Shown here piece by piece: positions 27,101 to 37,900 of a stretch of DNA of 64,000 bases (the first letter of the stretch is position 1; every line of letters begins with the position of its first letter). Made by a program: the position numbers and the translations under genes. Source of the stretch: Lethocerus indicus (Eukaryota > Arthropoda > Insecta > Hemiptera > Belostomatidae); contig JACDQD010000001.1 in assembly GCA_019843655.1 (NCBI GenBank), forward strand, positions 38,362,392-38,426,391, written 5' to 3'. The notes under the pieces were generated by a model, which saw only the letters and a list, made by a program, of their open reading frames with translations, was not told where the DNA came from and ran no database searches.

Positions 27101-30100
27101 TACCATCCGTAAAATGTTTGGTGCACTGATGGTATCGAGAAATTTCCCGTATCCTTTTTCTACCGACGTCGTGAGAACGTCCAAATCACCGTCATCTTTG
27201 TTCTGCAATTTGAAAACTTGTTTTTACGAGTATTTTTGTTTTAAAATATTTTTACTTCAAGTCACCGTAATTGAATGCGATAGCAAAGTGTGGCAGTTTT
27301 GTATTTCCACGTTGGTCCTAAAGATTTTCAAACTGCAGTTTAATTTTCCGCAATGTTAATGATGACTTAAAAAATATTTATGCACAATCCGTTATTATAA
27401 CGTATCATAACGATCTGTCTTGACGAATAAAAATTAACTTTTGTTTGTGTCCGCTACAACTGAAAAAATAATTATATACCTTAGGCCGTCGATTTTAAGA
27501 GGTACCCTTATATTCAGAGGAAAAGAAAAAACTTCATTAAAAAGGATTTATAAAAACTTATAAAAAGATTTTAAATTAGGCACACTATTGGTGCACTATC
27601 GAGCAATGAATACGCGAATACGAAGATGCTTATTTAACTTCAAAAAGCTCTCGAACAATAAAAAATACGGGTATTACCATACTTTGTAGGTTTCATACGA
27701 ATTCATTTTCCCCCAAAGACGACCGCGAAATTTTACACCGGGACGCCGTCGATTATAAGGCGTACCCATAATCCAGAGCCACCCGGAATGGGAGAAAACG
27801 TGCGTCTTATAATCGAGGAATCTCGGGTGTTAAATAGCGATAGAATAGAATTGTTTCAGTGTAAAAATTTACCGTTCCAAATTCGAGGTTTATGACCGTT
27901 TTCTTTTGGGGAATAGGTTCCCGATTTAAATAATAATAATATAAAGAGGCTCTCACCGTTATCGAATATTCGACGGATCCACCGCTGGCGGAGAACCAAC
28001 GGACGGGAGCTTTTGCGACGTCGTCGATAGTCTTAATTGGAAGTGTGAACAGCGACCAGGTTAGAAATGCCGTCAAATTCGCGGTATAGAAAGCCGTCAG
28101 AATCAGGATGAAAATCCACCAAGTGGCGAACATTATGCGTGACGAATCTAAAAAGATATAGTTGGATCATTGATCCAATTATTTTAAATAATCTTTATTT
28201 GCCTACGTATGGGAGGAAACATTTTTCAATTTAATACCAAATTTATTGTCTTCATCAGCGAAAGTTTTAACGGTTGTTGCGATCTTCTAATGGAAAAATG
28301 TTCCAAAATATGTCCAAAAACCGAAACCGGTCTAGCAAAAGACCAATCCAGCGAGCGGATAGAGAAGGTCACAACAACCATGGTATTCGAAACCAAAAAA
28401 ATATATCTAAAATTGTTTTTCTTTTTTTAAAGCTGTATTTATAAAGCGCAATGAGGTACTATTTCAGCCTCGTTATACGCGTTCTAAAACTAATCTTCTG
28501 ACATTCCAAACGTTTCTGACGCCTGAATCGGAAGTCGCCATTCCGAGACAGTTGATCACCGCGAAAAAAGCCCTTCCTTCGAGCGCTTCAAAGTGCGGGA
28601 GTCTCAGTATGGTTTAGGTGCAATAAATATTATTACTCACCGGTGACAGGATTCAGGGTGGACCCTTGTTTCATGAGAGCACCGTAGACGAACCATACGC
28701 ACGAGGGAAGCGGGAAGATAATCAGAGAGGGATCTTCCGAAAATTTAACTCTCAGCCAGATCACACCGTACATGATGGGCCCGACCAACACCACAGACAC
28801 GAGGATCAGAAGCCATACCTAAATGTGTTAAACCTCCTTTCAGCTCTATTTTGAAATATTTTTAGCTCTATTGGGTGTTTGCACTGTGACTAGTATCGAT
28901 TATATTAATCATTGAGTAGCATTAGCGGGGTGAATATGGAATTTCTCATTTATTATGTTGTTTCGTTAATGCTTGAATATCTACATATACTCTATTACGT
29001 CCGGTCTAGCAAAATACCGAGCTAGCGAGAGGAGACAAGACCGTGAAAACTACAGTATTCCAAACCCTCGCAGACTACTACAAAATGGGTGTTCCGATTC
29101 TAATATATATTCCGTTTTAAATATTATATATGCCGTTTACTACAGTGCATAATGTTACTCGTGCATGTTGTAACCTGTCCATACCTGTCTCTTCTATATG
29201 TTGTACAATCAACGTTTACGGTTATAGGCACAATTGCGGACCGATAAAGAAGCCACCCGGTGATCGCACTTTTCGACGCGTCTTGAGAGGGTAAAGAAAT
29301 TGTTAATTTGGCATCGCTCAGACGTTCAAATATATCTTCTAAGTGTTTGAAATATGTGCAATTGCGGAATGGCGGATTTATTTATTTCAAAGTATACGTT
29401 ACCACGGTGTCGAATGGGGCCAGAAGACCATTGCCGGACGCGGATTCTTGTGGTCTCTTCATCATTATATGGTAGATGTTCTGAGATAGCTGAGTACCCC
29501 AGGAGACATAGGCGTGAGTACCCGGTAGGATCGGTAAGAAACCCGCCACCATGTCAGCTTTCTGCGAATAAATTATGTCTCCGAATATAATTAAATCAAT
29601 TATTATTAAATTATTAATAATTTATTATAAATTAATATATTATTCATTATTATAAATGATAATTATTATTTATCATAAATTATTAATAATTATTTAATAA
29701 CAAATATTTATGATAATTATATTTAAATAATATTAAATTAAATTATAGTATAGTACTATTGTAGTACAAAGTAAATGCAATACTTTGGGTCGTCTGATAA
29801 GTGCGTCATCGAACGCGGCGAGAGCACAAGTTCGATAACGTCCCGAGAAAGTCTACCCGGGCTTCGCGTAATATTGTGGGAAGAACCTCGGTTCGCAGGG
29901 GTTACTGTTCCGTTTTTTTTCCTGTGTTTGGAACTAACCGAGCGGGTTCCACTGGAAGGTTTTTGCCCTTCCCTTCCGGGGGCCTCCCGGGTGCTCTTCG
30001 CTTCGGGGTTCGACTGAAGAGTAGAACTTATATATACCGGAAGGTAGGGTGTCGTGAATCCTTTTGGAAGGACCCACGGACCCTACATCCCTATGGAAGT

Positions 30101-31527
30101 TATTTTTGTCTTTCTGCATTGCCATTCCTGTTGTAATAGTTATTTTCCCTCGACAGGATTTTTGTTCTTCCAAACTCATTTATATGACCTGTTGTTAACG
30201 CGTGTTCGGCTACAGCGGATTTAGCCGACCGATTCAGTTTTATGCCTCTCTTGTATTCTGTTATTCTTATTACAACAACATAGAAGAGGTACGACATACG
30301 GTACATCAGTAGAGGATGGTTCCCGGTTATACGGAAACAAACAAGTCTTAATCGATTCGATTCGACAAGTCCCAATTCGATTAACGATACCTCAACTCCA
30401 GGTATGTATTGAACCCCAAGTTGATCCATTCTCCGGACGGACCTTGCTAATGGAACTGGTAAGAGTTCCAAAACATCGGAATCGGACAACACCCGGGAGG
30501 CCCCCAGAAGGAAAGGACAACACCCCTTCCAGTGGAGTCCGTTGGGGTGGTTTCCAACCACAGGAAAATACCGGAACAGCGGGGGGTCAACCCCTGCCGA
30601 CCATGGTTCTTCCCGCAACATTATGCCAGAGGATCATTTATCCCGGGTCTATGTAACGCGATGTTGAATTTCCAATGTTAGGGTAAATTTGAATCGTCAA
30701 GTGTTTCGGTATAGTACCAAAGCCGGTACTATACAATTAGCAGTTCCTAATTGACGTAAGGACCAATTTCTGTGGAGACAACATTTATTTGTTCAAACAA
30801 GAAGTGTGTTTAAATTAAATCGAATCGATCGGTGTTTATTGAGGTAGGGTAGTTTAGCCGAGCATTGTTCGAAGGTGACATTCCTATCGATTGGGTACTT
30901 AAGTAAACAAACGAGGCCTTCGATAGAACAATTTCGTATCGCAATAATCGGAAGGACGTCGGGTTTGATTACATTTCTCCTTCCTAAGAATTTCCACTCG
31001 TATTTGGCCCGAAGAATTTTCCGTGGAAATTTAAAAATAAATAGTTTTCGTACAGTAAAGTCGCGAAGTAATTATTCATTTTTATTTTTTATTACTTACC
31101 CCGGAAGCGACGAGGCCCAGTATTCCCGATTTATTGTCGCCGATGCTCCGCACTTGAGCTTTCATCAGTTCGTACTTGAAGCCGTATTTTTCCTGGAGTG
31201 TGTCAACTATTTCAAAAGTTATTCCCGTTCCTTTCAGAGTCCCCGACTCGTTTTCTTCGGACATGCTCAGCGGAAAATCGTCCTGCGTAAAGTTCAATTC
31301 AACAAATGCATTTATTTTTCAGTTGAGTTTATGTTTGAGTCATTTTCAGTACACACACATTACACATACATTATGTTTTACATTTTACATACATTTTATA
31401 TATGATCGAACTATTTTCGGTATACTCACATAAGTGACGATCTTTAACTTCTTTCCCCTCAATATGTCTTTCTGAAGTTGTTCTTCAGTTTTCAGAACGC
31501 ATTCGAACGCGCCGTCTTCCGACAAAC
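24129..31527 (-). CDS. Ir93a: Ionotropic receptor co-receptor Ir93a, N-terminal domain not recovered
   Basis: Exons in coding order: 31430-31527, 31100-31282, 29403-29561, 28641-28818, 27873-28147, 27094-27202, 25366-25555, 24129-24513. Joined in phase they give about 524 residues. S1 ligand-binding half: KKLKIVTYDDFPLSMSEEN, GTGITFEIVDTLQEKYGF, then KADMVAGFLPILPGTHAYVS and MMMKRPQES. First membrane helix VWLLILVSVVLVGPIMYGV; pore CVWFVYGALMKQGSTL; main channel helix FATWWIFILILTAFYTANLT with the conserved YTANLTAF; S2 with ESKRCTYVLTEGSFLKRSLG and GLPVSPICPL; last helix LLTTYIVVISGFTCAFAIF. This combination is what I know from Ir93a, an arthropod co-receptor working with Ir25a in temperature and humidity sensing. 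A full Ir93a has roughly 300 more N-terminal residues; the first exon found starts mid-protein (phase 2) and no clear upstream exons exist before DNAJC2. Introns are loaded with repeats and the locus is GC-richer than its surroundings. Confidence 0.88.
24221..24238. repeat. 18-bp perfect palindrome inside the last Ir93a exon
   Basis: TAGCGGCATATGCCGCTA equals its own reverse complement. It lies in the part encoding the tail after the last membrane helix (IGIAAYAAIK). Confidence 0.7.
25998..26110 (-). repeat. Dispersed repeat R, partial inverted copy
   Basis: TCTGTCTCCTCTCGCTGGTT is the reverse complement of the CCAGCGAGAGGGGACAGA part of the copy at 26860-27085. The next ~80 bp (TTTATTATGTTGCTTTG...CTCTATTACATCC) resembles the segment just before the copy at 29005, in direct orientation, so pieces of the family are scrambled here. 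Lies in an Ir93a intron. Confidence 0.5.
26349..26628. mobile_element. Foldback/MITE-like element in an Ir93a intron
   Basis: TGCACCCAATGAACTTTAGT and the following TAAGTACATTT (26349-26379) are the near-perfect inverse of AAATGTACTTAACTAAAGTT CGTTGGGT at 26521-26548. The right arm is itself a direct tandem: units 26491-26557 and 26562-26628 both run TTAACTAGCGCCCCC...GGTGGTGCGGAAAT...CGTTGGGT...CACTTGCA. Inverted arms around about 140 bp with no coding capacity suit a non-autonomous foldback element. No target-site duplication could be fixed. Confidence 0.6.
26860..27085 (+). repeat. Dispersed repeat R, longest copy
   Basis: Contains CAGTGACAGTGCATTGAGGATGCCC, then GTGACTAACACCGCTGTTGA, then GATGGCGAGCAGCCGAAAC, GGTCTAGCAAAAGACC and CAACCCCTCGCAGACCAC. 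All of these modules recur in other copies in the window. GGTCT/AGACC can form a small hairpin. The right end abuts the Ir93a exon at 27094-27202. The copy runs opposite to the gene. Confidence 0.75.
28295..28395 (+). repeat. Dispersed repeat R copy
   Basis: CCGAAACCGGTCTAGCAAAA followed by GACCAATCCAGCGAG and, further on, GGTATTCGAAACC, matching the middle of the copy at 26860-27085. Intronic to Ir93a. Confidence 0.7.
29003..29100 (+). repeat. Dispersed repeat R copy
   Basis: CCGGTCTAGCAAAATACCGA followed by GCTAGCGAGAGGAGACAAGA and ACAGTATTCCAAACCCTCGC matches the R family but is more diverged in the hairpin arm. Intronic to Ir93a. Confidence 0.7.
29800..30670 (-). mobile_element. Decayed Penelope-like retroelement with inverted terminal copies
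   Basis: On the minus strand about 30120-30290 encodes RITEYKRGIKLNRSAKSAVA followed by EHALTTGH and ILSRENNYYNR; a shifted frame then gives MQKDKNNFHRDVG (about 30060-30120). This is the C-terminal part of the GIY-YIG endonuclease region typical of Penelope-like elements (pattern SAVAEHA..TGH...NNYY.R...EI.K..NNF.R). One frameshift lies between the two pieces. The coding piece is flanked by two diverged copies of the same ~200 bp in opposite orientation: 29815-30030 and 30445-30665 (for example GGGGGCCTCCCGGGTG near 29979 against CACCCGGGAGGCCCCC at 30490). Inverted pseudo-LTRs are common in this class. No reverse transcriptase remains, so the copy is dead. It sits in an Ir93a intron. Confidence 0.7.
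30709..30734. repeat. Perfect 10-bp hairpin next to the Penelope-like fragment
   Basis: GTATAGTACC and GGTACTATAC are exact inverse copies with a 6-base loop. It may mark the end of the inserted element. Confidence 0.6.
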
Positions 31528-31612
31528 CTGAAAAAGTAACACTTTTTCTCAATGCATATTTTTCAGGGTACGGGCGCTATTTTCCCTACACTTAGCAAAA
31601 AAACGCAATAAC

Positions 31613-31712
31613 CTGTTTGTATGTGAAAATTCGAACAGAGACTGACGAGCAACAAATTGATCAAACCGCCGGTTTCCATTTCAATATCACGCATCCGGAA
31701 TTCAAATATTCC
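31613..31712 (-). CDS. Candidate further upstream exon of Ir93a
   Basis: A frame reading FEFRMRDIEMETGGLINLLL then CSNFHIQT ends in ACAG|GTTATT with one base left over, which is exactly the phase required by the exon at 31430-31527 (next residues GLSEDGAFECVL). Base composition matches the known exons. The donor is weak, the acceptor (CTAAG) lacks a pyrimidine tract and I cannot match the peptide to the Ir93a N-terminal domain with confidence. It may instead be the start of a shortened form (ATG at 31692-31694). Confidence 0.33.
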
Positions 31713-32479
31713 CTTAGCCCGAAGTCCGTTTAACGGTCGTACGATTTAAACAGTTTCGAGCCGTCGTCCGATTTAAACAACGAATCGTTCATTTGAAATG
31801 CGTTTCACAAGCGACTCGGGTGCGAATAGGACAGCAGCCGGCCTACTACTGAGCAAGCTATCGAACGTCGATATAATCTGAGCAAGCTAAGCGGTGTCAA
31901 TTTTTTTTTGACTCGAGCGATTATTATTAAAAACACCTTCGTGGTTTAGGACATAAGGTAGAAAAAGGCCCGTTTTGTAAAACTTTCGTTAAGTCCAAAA
32001 ATAACAAAACGTCTAGAAACATGTTGAGAATTTCTATATCAGTAAAAAACTAATTGAGTTGGAGCTTAGGAAATGATTTACTGTAGATCGGAGGGTTGAA
32101 ACGAGATTGTCAAACCCTTTACTTAATACGATAAGAAAAGGAGATTTTCTCTTTCGTAATTTTTTCTTTTGTAAGTTACTTCCGAGGCTTTGACGAAAAT
32201 GGTCGCACTTTCGAAAGTAAACAATTGTTTACAACATCAGTTTTTACAACAATATAAGTTCTCGCATATAAGCCTTTCGCCGTTGCCGAATCGAATGGCG
32301 TCTCACTACTTTCTTGTGCAAAAAGCTCGGTGTCCCGATTAGATTTCTAGACTATCCAGATAAGTTTCGATATATGAAAGCAGGGCTCCACGCATGAATC
32401 CAACGTATTCGTCCAACGGTTTTAATCTACGGCTCCCCTTGGCGACGAAGCCTATACCCTTCCAACGTTATCTTCTGTC

Positions 32480-32600
32480 TCCGATCGCCGGTTTGGTCTT
32501 TCGACAGACCGGTTACGGTTGCTCGCCATCTCAAGAAGCTTTTCGGCAGTAGATTGTTCGCAGGCCGCCAAGCTTATTTTAATCTCTGTGCCATTCCTAG
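32480..32600 (-). repeat. Dispersed repeat R, inverted copy
   Basis: Reverse complement reads GAGATGGCGAGCAACCGTAA then CCGGTCTGTCGAAAGACCAA and ACCGGCGATCGGAGACAGA, the same modules as the copy at 26860-27085 with compensatory-looking changes in the GGTCT/AGACC hairpin loop. Confidence 0.65.
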
Positions 32601-33027
32601 ATCGGTTGTTTGCCGGCACGCTGAATCACAAGTTCTCAGTAGACTACCGTTGAATTCAGTTTGTAGGTATTCTATATAGCATTTAAAGTTGTATCTTGAT
32701 TGTTTTGTGAAAAGAAGGCGACCGGTTGGTCCATCAACACAGCTTCCTGGATTACGATGAACTTTTATTTCACTTCTAAGTAACCCCCGTCATTAGGTAC
32801 CGATGACGGGGTCATACTGAAACCGGTCTATTAATGGACCAAGCGCAAGTGACTTTCATAATTCATAAGTTTATATTCTCTCTGTAAACAGAAGCGTTGA
32901 GTAGCAGTACTCGTTGAATTCGCCTAAAAGCGTTTTACATTGTACGTTCGTTTAACTATGTATTTTTTAAATTGTTAATAATATATTTTCAGTTTCGCTA
33001 TAGTTTCTTTTATTGCACTTAGAGATG

Positions 33028-33420
33028 CCTTTTCATAACTTAGGCTCTATTACTGCGGAACTTTGAAAATGGGTACTCGGTATAGCCCATATATACCTAG
33101 GTACCTATACCTATATAGCAGCCTTTGTGTCCTCCCGATAGATCCACTGTGCTATAAATGTCTTACTACTGTCAGCTCTTATCAGCTTATAACAAACTAT
33201 TACTAAGTTATGAAAAGTCCCTGTTAATATTTTTTCATTTGACTACAGAAAATTAGGAAATGGGATATTACTTCATCTAACACCAGTTGCTGAAGTTTTC
33301 AGTTCATTTAAAGATTTGGGACTTTTCATTTTTTGGCACTGGGGAGACTTTTCATAACTGAGGTTCTATTACAGATATGACTTTGAAAATTGGTACTTAA
33401 CTACAGTATACTGGAACCTA
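33028..33420 (+). repeat. Direct repeat pair, 319 bp apart
   Basis: TTTTCATAACTTAGGCTCTATTAC...ACTTTGAAAATGGGTACT at about 33030 recurs as TTTTCATAACTGAGGTTCTATTAC...ACTTTGAAAATTGGTACT at about 33349, followed in both by a CCTCC(C/T) motif. Confidence 0.6.
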
Positions 33421-33927
33421 CATGCCCTCCTACTATGTTTGAGAAATCTCTCTCAAAGCATATCGATTCAATGATTAGAATAAAATGTTTGGCTAAATTA
33501 TAGTGTACGTTGCCACTGTATCCTCCCAATCAACTCGACTGCTTTCATATATATCGATATATGTTCGCCATGTTTTTGAAATGTCTCCTAACTGTTCTTA
33601 AATTGTTTCAGATAATTTTCATGAATTGATTGTCAAAATCAATCGACAAATTAGTTTTGGTCAGAAGAATTAAAGCACTGGTTGGTGACTTCTGAGTGTC
33701 CATTACCTTTATTAATTAAATATGCATTTATTAGGATCAAGAAAAATACAAAAATTAGGAAAGTTACTGATAAATATAATTTATTAGAAATTTATCAACA
33801 AAATCTTTGTGTTAAATATTCATTCTTTTCGATTGTATAAGAGTATTTGTTTACATGATGCTAGCCTTGAAGTAATTGTAATTTAATTATGATGAAGCTT
33901 AGGAAGTCAAATGTGTTCCAAAATGTG

Positions 33928-34922
33928 TCATTTCCTTATGTTCACTTTTCTTTCTGTAGTGTTTTTTTCTACTGCCTTTTTTGCTTTTACCATCTCCACC
34001 AATTCTTTGTATCGCTTCATACATTCCTTCTTGGTTCTTGACGGTATACATGATGCAATTTGATCCCACCGGTCACTAATATTGGATGGGTAGCTTTTTA
34101 AGGCTTGTTCTAATAATTTTTGTTCTTCGCTATTCCAAGGTAAACTCACACCTTGTTGCTCTGCTACGCCTAATATATACGAGACAATTTAAAAAAAGTT
34201 AATTAATTTTGTAACAAATAGATTAATACAAACATTTAAAATAAATGCATCTAAATAGTATAAGATTTAATATTTTCAAAAGACAAGATATAACAAATTT
34301 TTATCATTGGTTTCATTTTTTTTAAAATATCAATGCTCAAACATTATAAACAAATATTTATAAATACAATTTATTCACATGTATAATCAATATACAACTT
34401 TTCAAATGTGAAAAAATATAAAATCAAAGATTATATAAAAACTTACTTTCAAATCTTTGTGAAGTTTCTACTTCATCTACTGCCGATGCAGCTTTCTTCT
34501 CCTTTTCAAACACTTGATAAGCTTTTTGATTAGCTGCTTTTTTCAGATGATGATTGTAATCATCATTACTTTGAAGATCTTTAGCTTTAGACAATACTTC
34601 TTTTGCAGAACGTTGATAACTGTTTTTACTGTGTTGGTTAATAAAATTAGCCACCACTTCCCACCTAAAAGTTTAAACCAGACATATATTCTTCATAAAA
34701 AATAATGTGACAACGAATTTTTTCTGCAAAAATAAGTTAATAAAATATGAGCCACAGGAATGGATGTTGTAATTAAAAAATACAATTTTAAATAAACCCT
34801 ATTTAGTCCTAAGCCTAAAAAAGCCCTATGGAAGGCTATTACATTATAACACAAATAAATGGTCAATATTGCTGTTGCACAAACATATACTGCATACAGA
34901 TGGAAACAGGTCTATCAATATG

Positions 34923-34989
<67 letters not shown>

Positions 34990-37900
34990 TGAATGATCAA
35001 TAATCTACAATAATTTTTAAAGAAATAATTTAAGAGCCTAATTCTCCATGAGCATACTCTTTTAAAATTCCACTATTCATAAATACATTTTGGAATAGAA
35101 CAAATAATAACATATAATAATAGAAAATAATAACTTAAATGGTTTTAGTATGACTGTCACGCAAAATATTCAATTGATTAAAAAATAATGAAAGGGGGTC
35201 TTATTCAACAGCAGGTTTTGAGACATTGTCATTAGGGTGATAGTCTGACAATGTTCATGTTTTCAGTGGTCTAAATCAGTTCTTTTTGTTTTTCTGTCAT
35301 TGTCAGAACAATTAAGTGTTCTATTACTAATTCCACATTTTTCAAACACTCTTGATGTTAAAAAACATGAATATGATCTAGTCCCTTATAAACAGTTACT
35401 TTACACATCACTTGACTGAAAATCTTTAATTCTCTCATAGTGAAATACCCTCTCTTAAACTTATTAATTACTAAGGTAAAGTAAAATTATGATAAATATT
35501 AATCTATATATTGTTTCTTTCCCCCTTTTAAAACATTCTACAATAAAATCTTAGTACAGTGAAGAAAGACATATTTTTAAACATAAAATGTAAAATTGAA
35601 TTAACTGTGAAATTCTTTTATGAAATTTTAATTTAAATAATTTTTAGTCGATATTTTGTTGTTAGAATATATACATTTTACAAAATTGGGTTCATAGTAT
35701 ATGTAATATTATACCGTTTTACATGCACACATCAATTCCACTGACACATAATACTTCTTAAAAAGTTATTTACCTTAAAGTCTTAATTTCAACAGAAAAT
35801 GTATGCTTAAAAAAGTACGAATACATATAATACAATCTTCATTCTATTCTTTCGTGTTAATTTAATATATTATCTCAATATGGCCATCCACAATTTGTTT
35901 GATTGTATTATTTCGATGTCCAGGAGATTCCGCATACATCCAGTCACTACTAGCTTTATCATTGCACCGGGTTAAGACCCCAAGTGGCGGAACTATTATT
36001 CAGTCAATTATAGTGTACAAAGTAAACAACCACTGGGATATTTTTGGGCCAGCTTAGGTTGGTTCCACAGGCTGTCGCAATCTCCATTGTATTCATATCA
36101 CCAATGAATCACAGACATCCAAGCAGCAGCTCAATATCCTGATCAAATAAAGGCTATAATTGGAACAGGTAATTTTCCTCCACACTTAGTTTTGTGACAG
36201 ATGGGAGACAGGCTGCTTTCAGGAATACGTGCAAATCATATTTTTATTTCCCATTAAACATGCGACTAGGATTCAGACTGATATGTGCAAGGCTTTGCAC
36301 AATTGCTTCCAGAAATGTTAAAGTGAGACATTAGTATAAACCACAAATTTGAAATTAAACAGAGATTATAGGGAATCTAAAAAAAGGCTTGGACAATAAT
36401 GCAGTGACTGGATTATGAAATACAGTTAACCAGGAAAGTAACATCAAGACTGATTTTGGAATTGCAGAATCCTAAGAATATCAGAAAATCCAGTTCCTGA
36501 ATAACCTGATGATTTGATTACTCAAAATCTCTTTTACTTACTCAATCTAAATATCTTAAACAAATGGCTAAATATTTAGAAAACAAATTAAGTAGATCAA
36601 AGTTGATGTTAGGTGAATTCTGTTGAATAGTGGAAGGTGGAAACAACTGTGTAAATAACATTTATCTACGAGACAGTGGCTATACATTTAAAAGGTGTGC
36701 TTTAAACAATTTTGCAAAGTAGGAATAAAGTGCTTAGGTCGATTCAAGGAAGGAAGAGCACATTGATAGAATACAACACATATAGAACAATAAATGCGGA
36801 AATGAAAAAGCAAGAATTTAAGCACTACTGGGTTATGTTATATTTGTTTTATCAGACAATGATCCATGAGAAAACAACATTAGCATTAGGAGAGTTTTAG
36901 CAGTAGGAGTTTTCAGGATTCCCTTGAATGCTGCAAAGAACTTTATGATAAGAAGATAACGAAACATGCCAGCTGATACTGATAACTTGATATGTGTCTG
37001 TAAGTCATTTATGATATATTACAAAATATACATATATATTAATACTCTCTTATACTCACACCCACACAGGGGACACCAGAGCATATGGGTCCAGCAACCA
37101 CATGACCCATGCTCACATAATACTTAAACATACACACATATACACAGTAAAATTTCTCATTGACATGTCACACTAAGCAATACCCCTCACCAGTCCTAAG
37201 CAATCATCAGTTCACACCTCAGGGTTAATACCATTGAGAAGGATCTAACCAAGAAGGAGCAGTCGAACTGAAAACCTGTCTTCTTTATATGAGTCCTCAA
37301 TATGATGATGAAATCAATTTTACCTCCGGCAAGAGTTTAAGAATAAATAAAAGAATATACATCACCACACCCTGAAAAAGACACAAGAGGAACACTAGTG
37401 TATGACTCAGTTACCCACAATAGACCCACTCGCAGGAACCATCCTCTACATGCAGAGCAATAATATGCAAACAACAACAATACTAAACAATATCCCTCAT
37501 AAGTATTCAGGCATACACACACCAGGGGGTATTGCCCCGATTAGAAACAAGGGCATTAAGGGTATTGTTATGGACAAAACCAAAAATGACAGATAGGTGA
37601 CCCACCTTTAAAGGCAGCATCCCCATTAAGAAGGGAAGATAGAAGAGCAGTTATAGACATAAGTCTAGGACATGCCAAACAAAATGGGATGAACAAAAAT
37701 TAATTTATCTAGCAAGCTATGAAACTGAGTGATAAGGTTCTTTATGCGTGAATGGGCCTTAAGGGTGTTGTTGGTTCCAATACCTTGATGGGTCAGGTTT
37801 GATAAAAATCTCGTTCGATGACCAGAGAATCTATACCTGGATGTGGAGATAGAGCAAAAGCTCGAGTGCTGCCAAAACAAAGTAACGTTTTCACTCTTTA

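Larger units (their letters stand above)
31713..33927. other. Region between Ir93a and DNAJC2; repeats, no confirmed exon
   Basis: The left half has clearly higher GC and CpG than the window average; the right half (from about 33000) is AT-rich again. Holds an inverted R copy (32480-32600), a hairpin CCCCGTCAT/ATGACGGGG at 32785-32811 and a direct repeat at 33028/33347. The missing Ir93a N-terminal exons were expected here but I could not support any beyond the candidate at 31613-31712. Confidence 0.45.

Noticed and set aside
29785..29880. CTGATAAG...GAGAAAGTC in the Penelope-like arm as a hammerhead ribozyme
   Set aside because: The core needs CUGANGA and GAAA flanking one helix; here the first box is mutated and the helices do not pair convincingly.
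29801..30136. Open frames on the plus strand through the GC-rich stretch
   Set aside because: They lie in the terminal copy of the Penelope-like element, whose protein remnants are on the minus strand.
30875..31405. 176-codon frame on the plus strand
   Set aside because: Runs antisense across an Ir93a exon with conserved splice sites and receptor sequence; no domain of its own.
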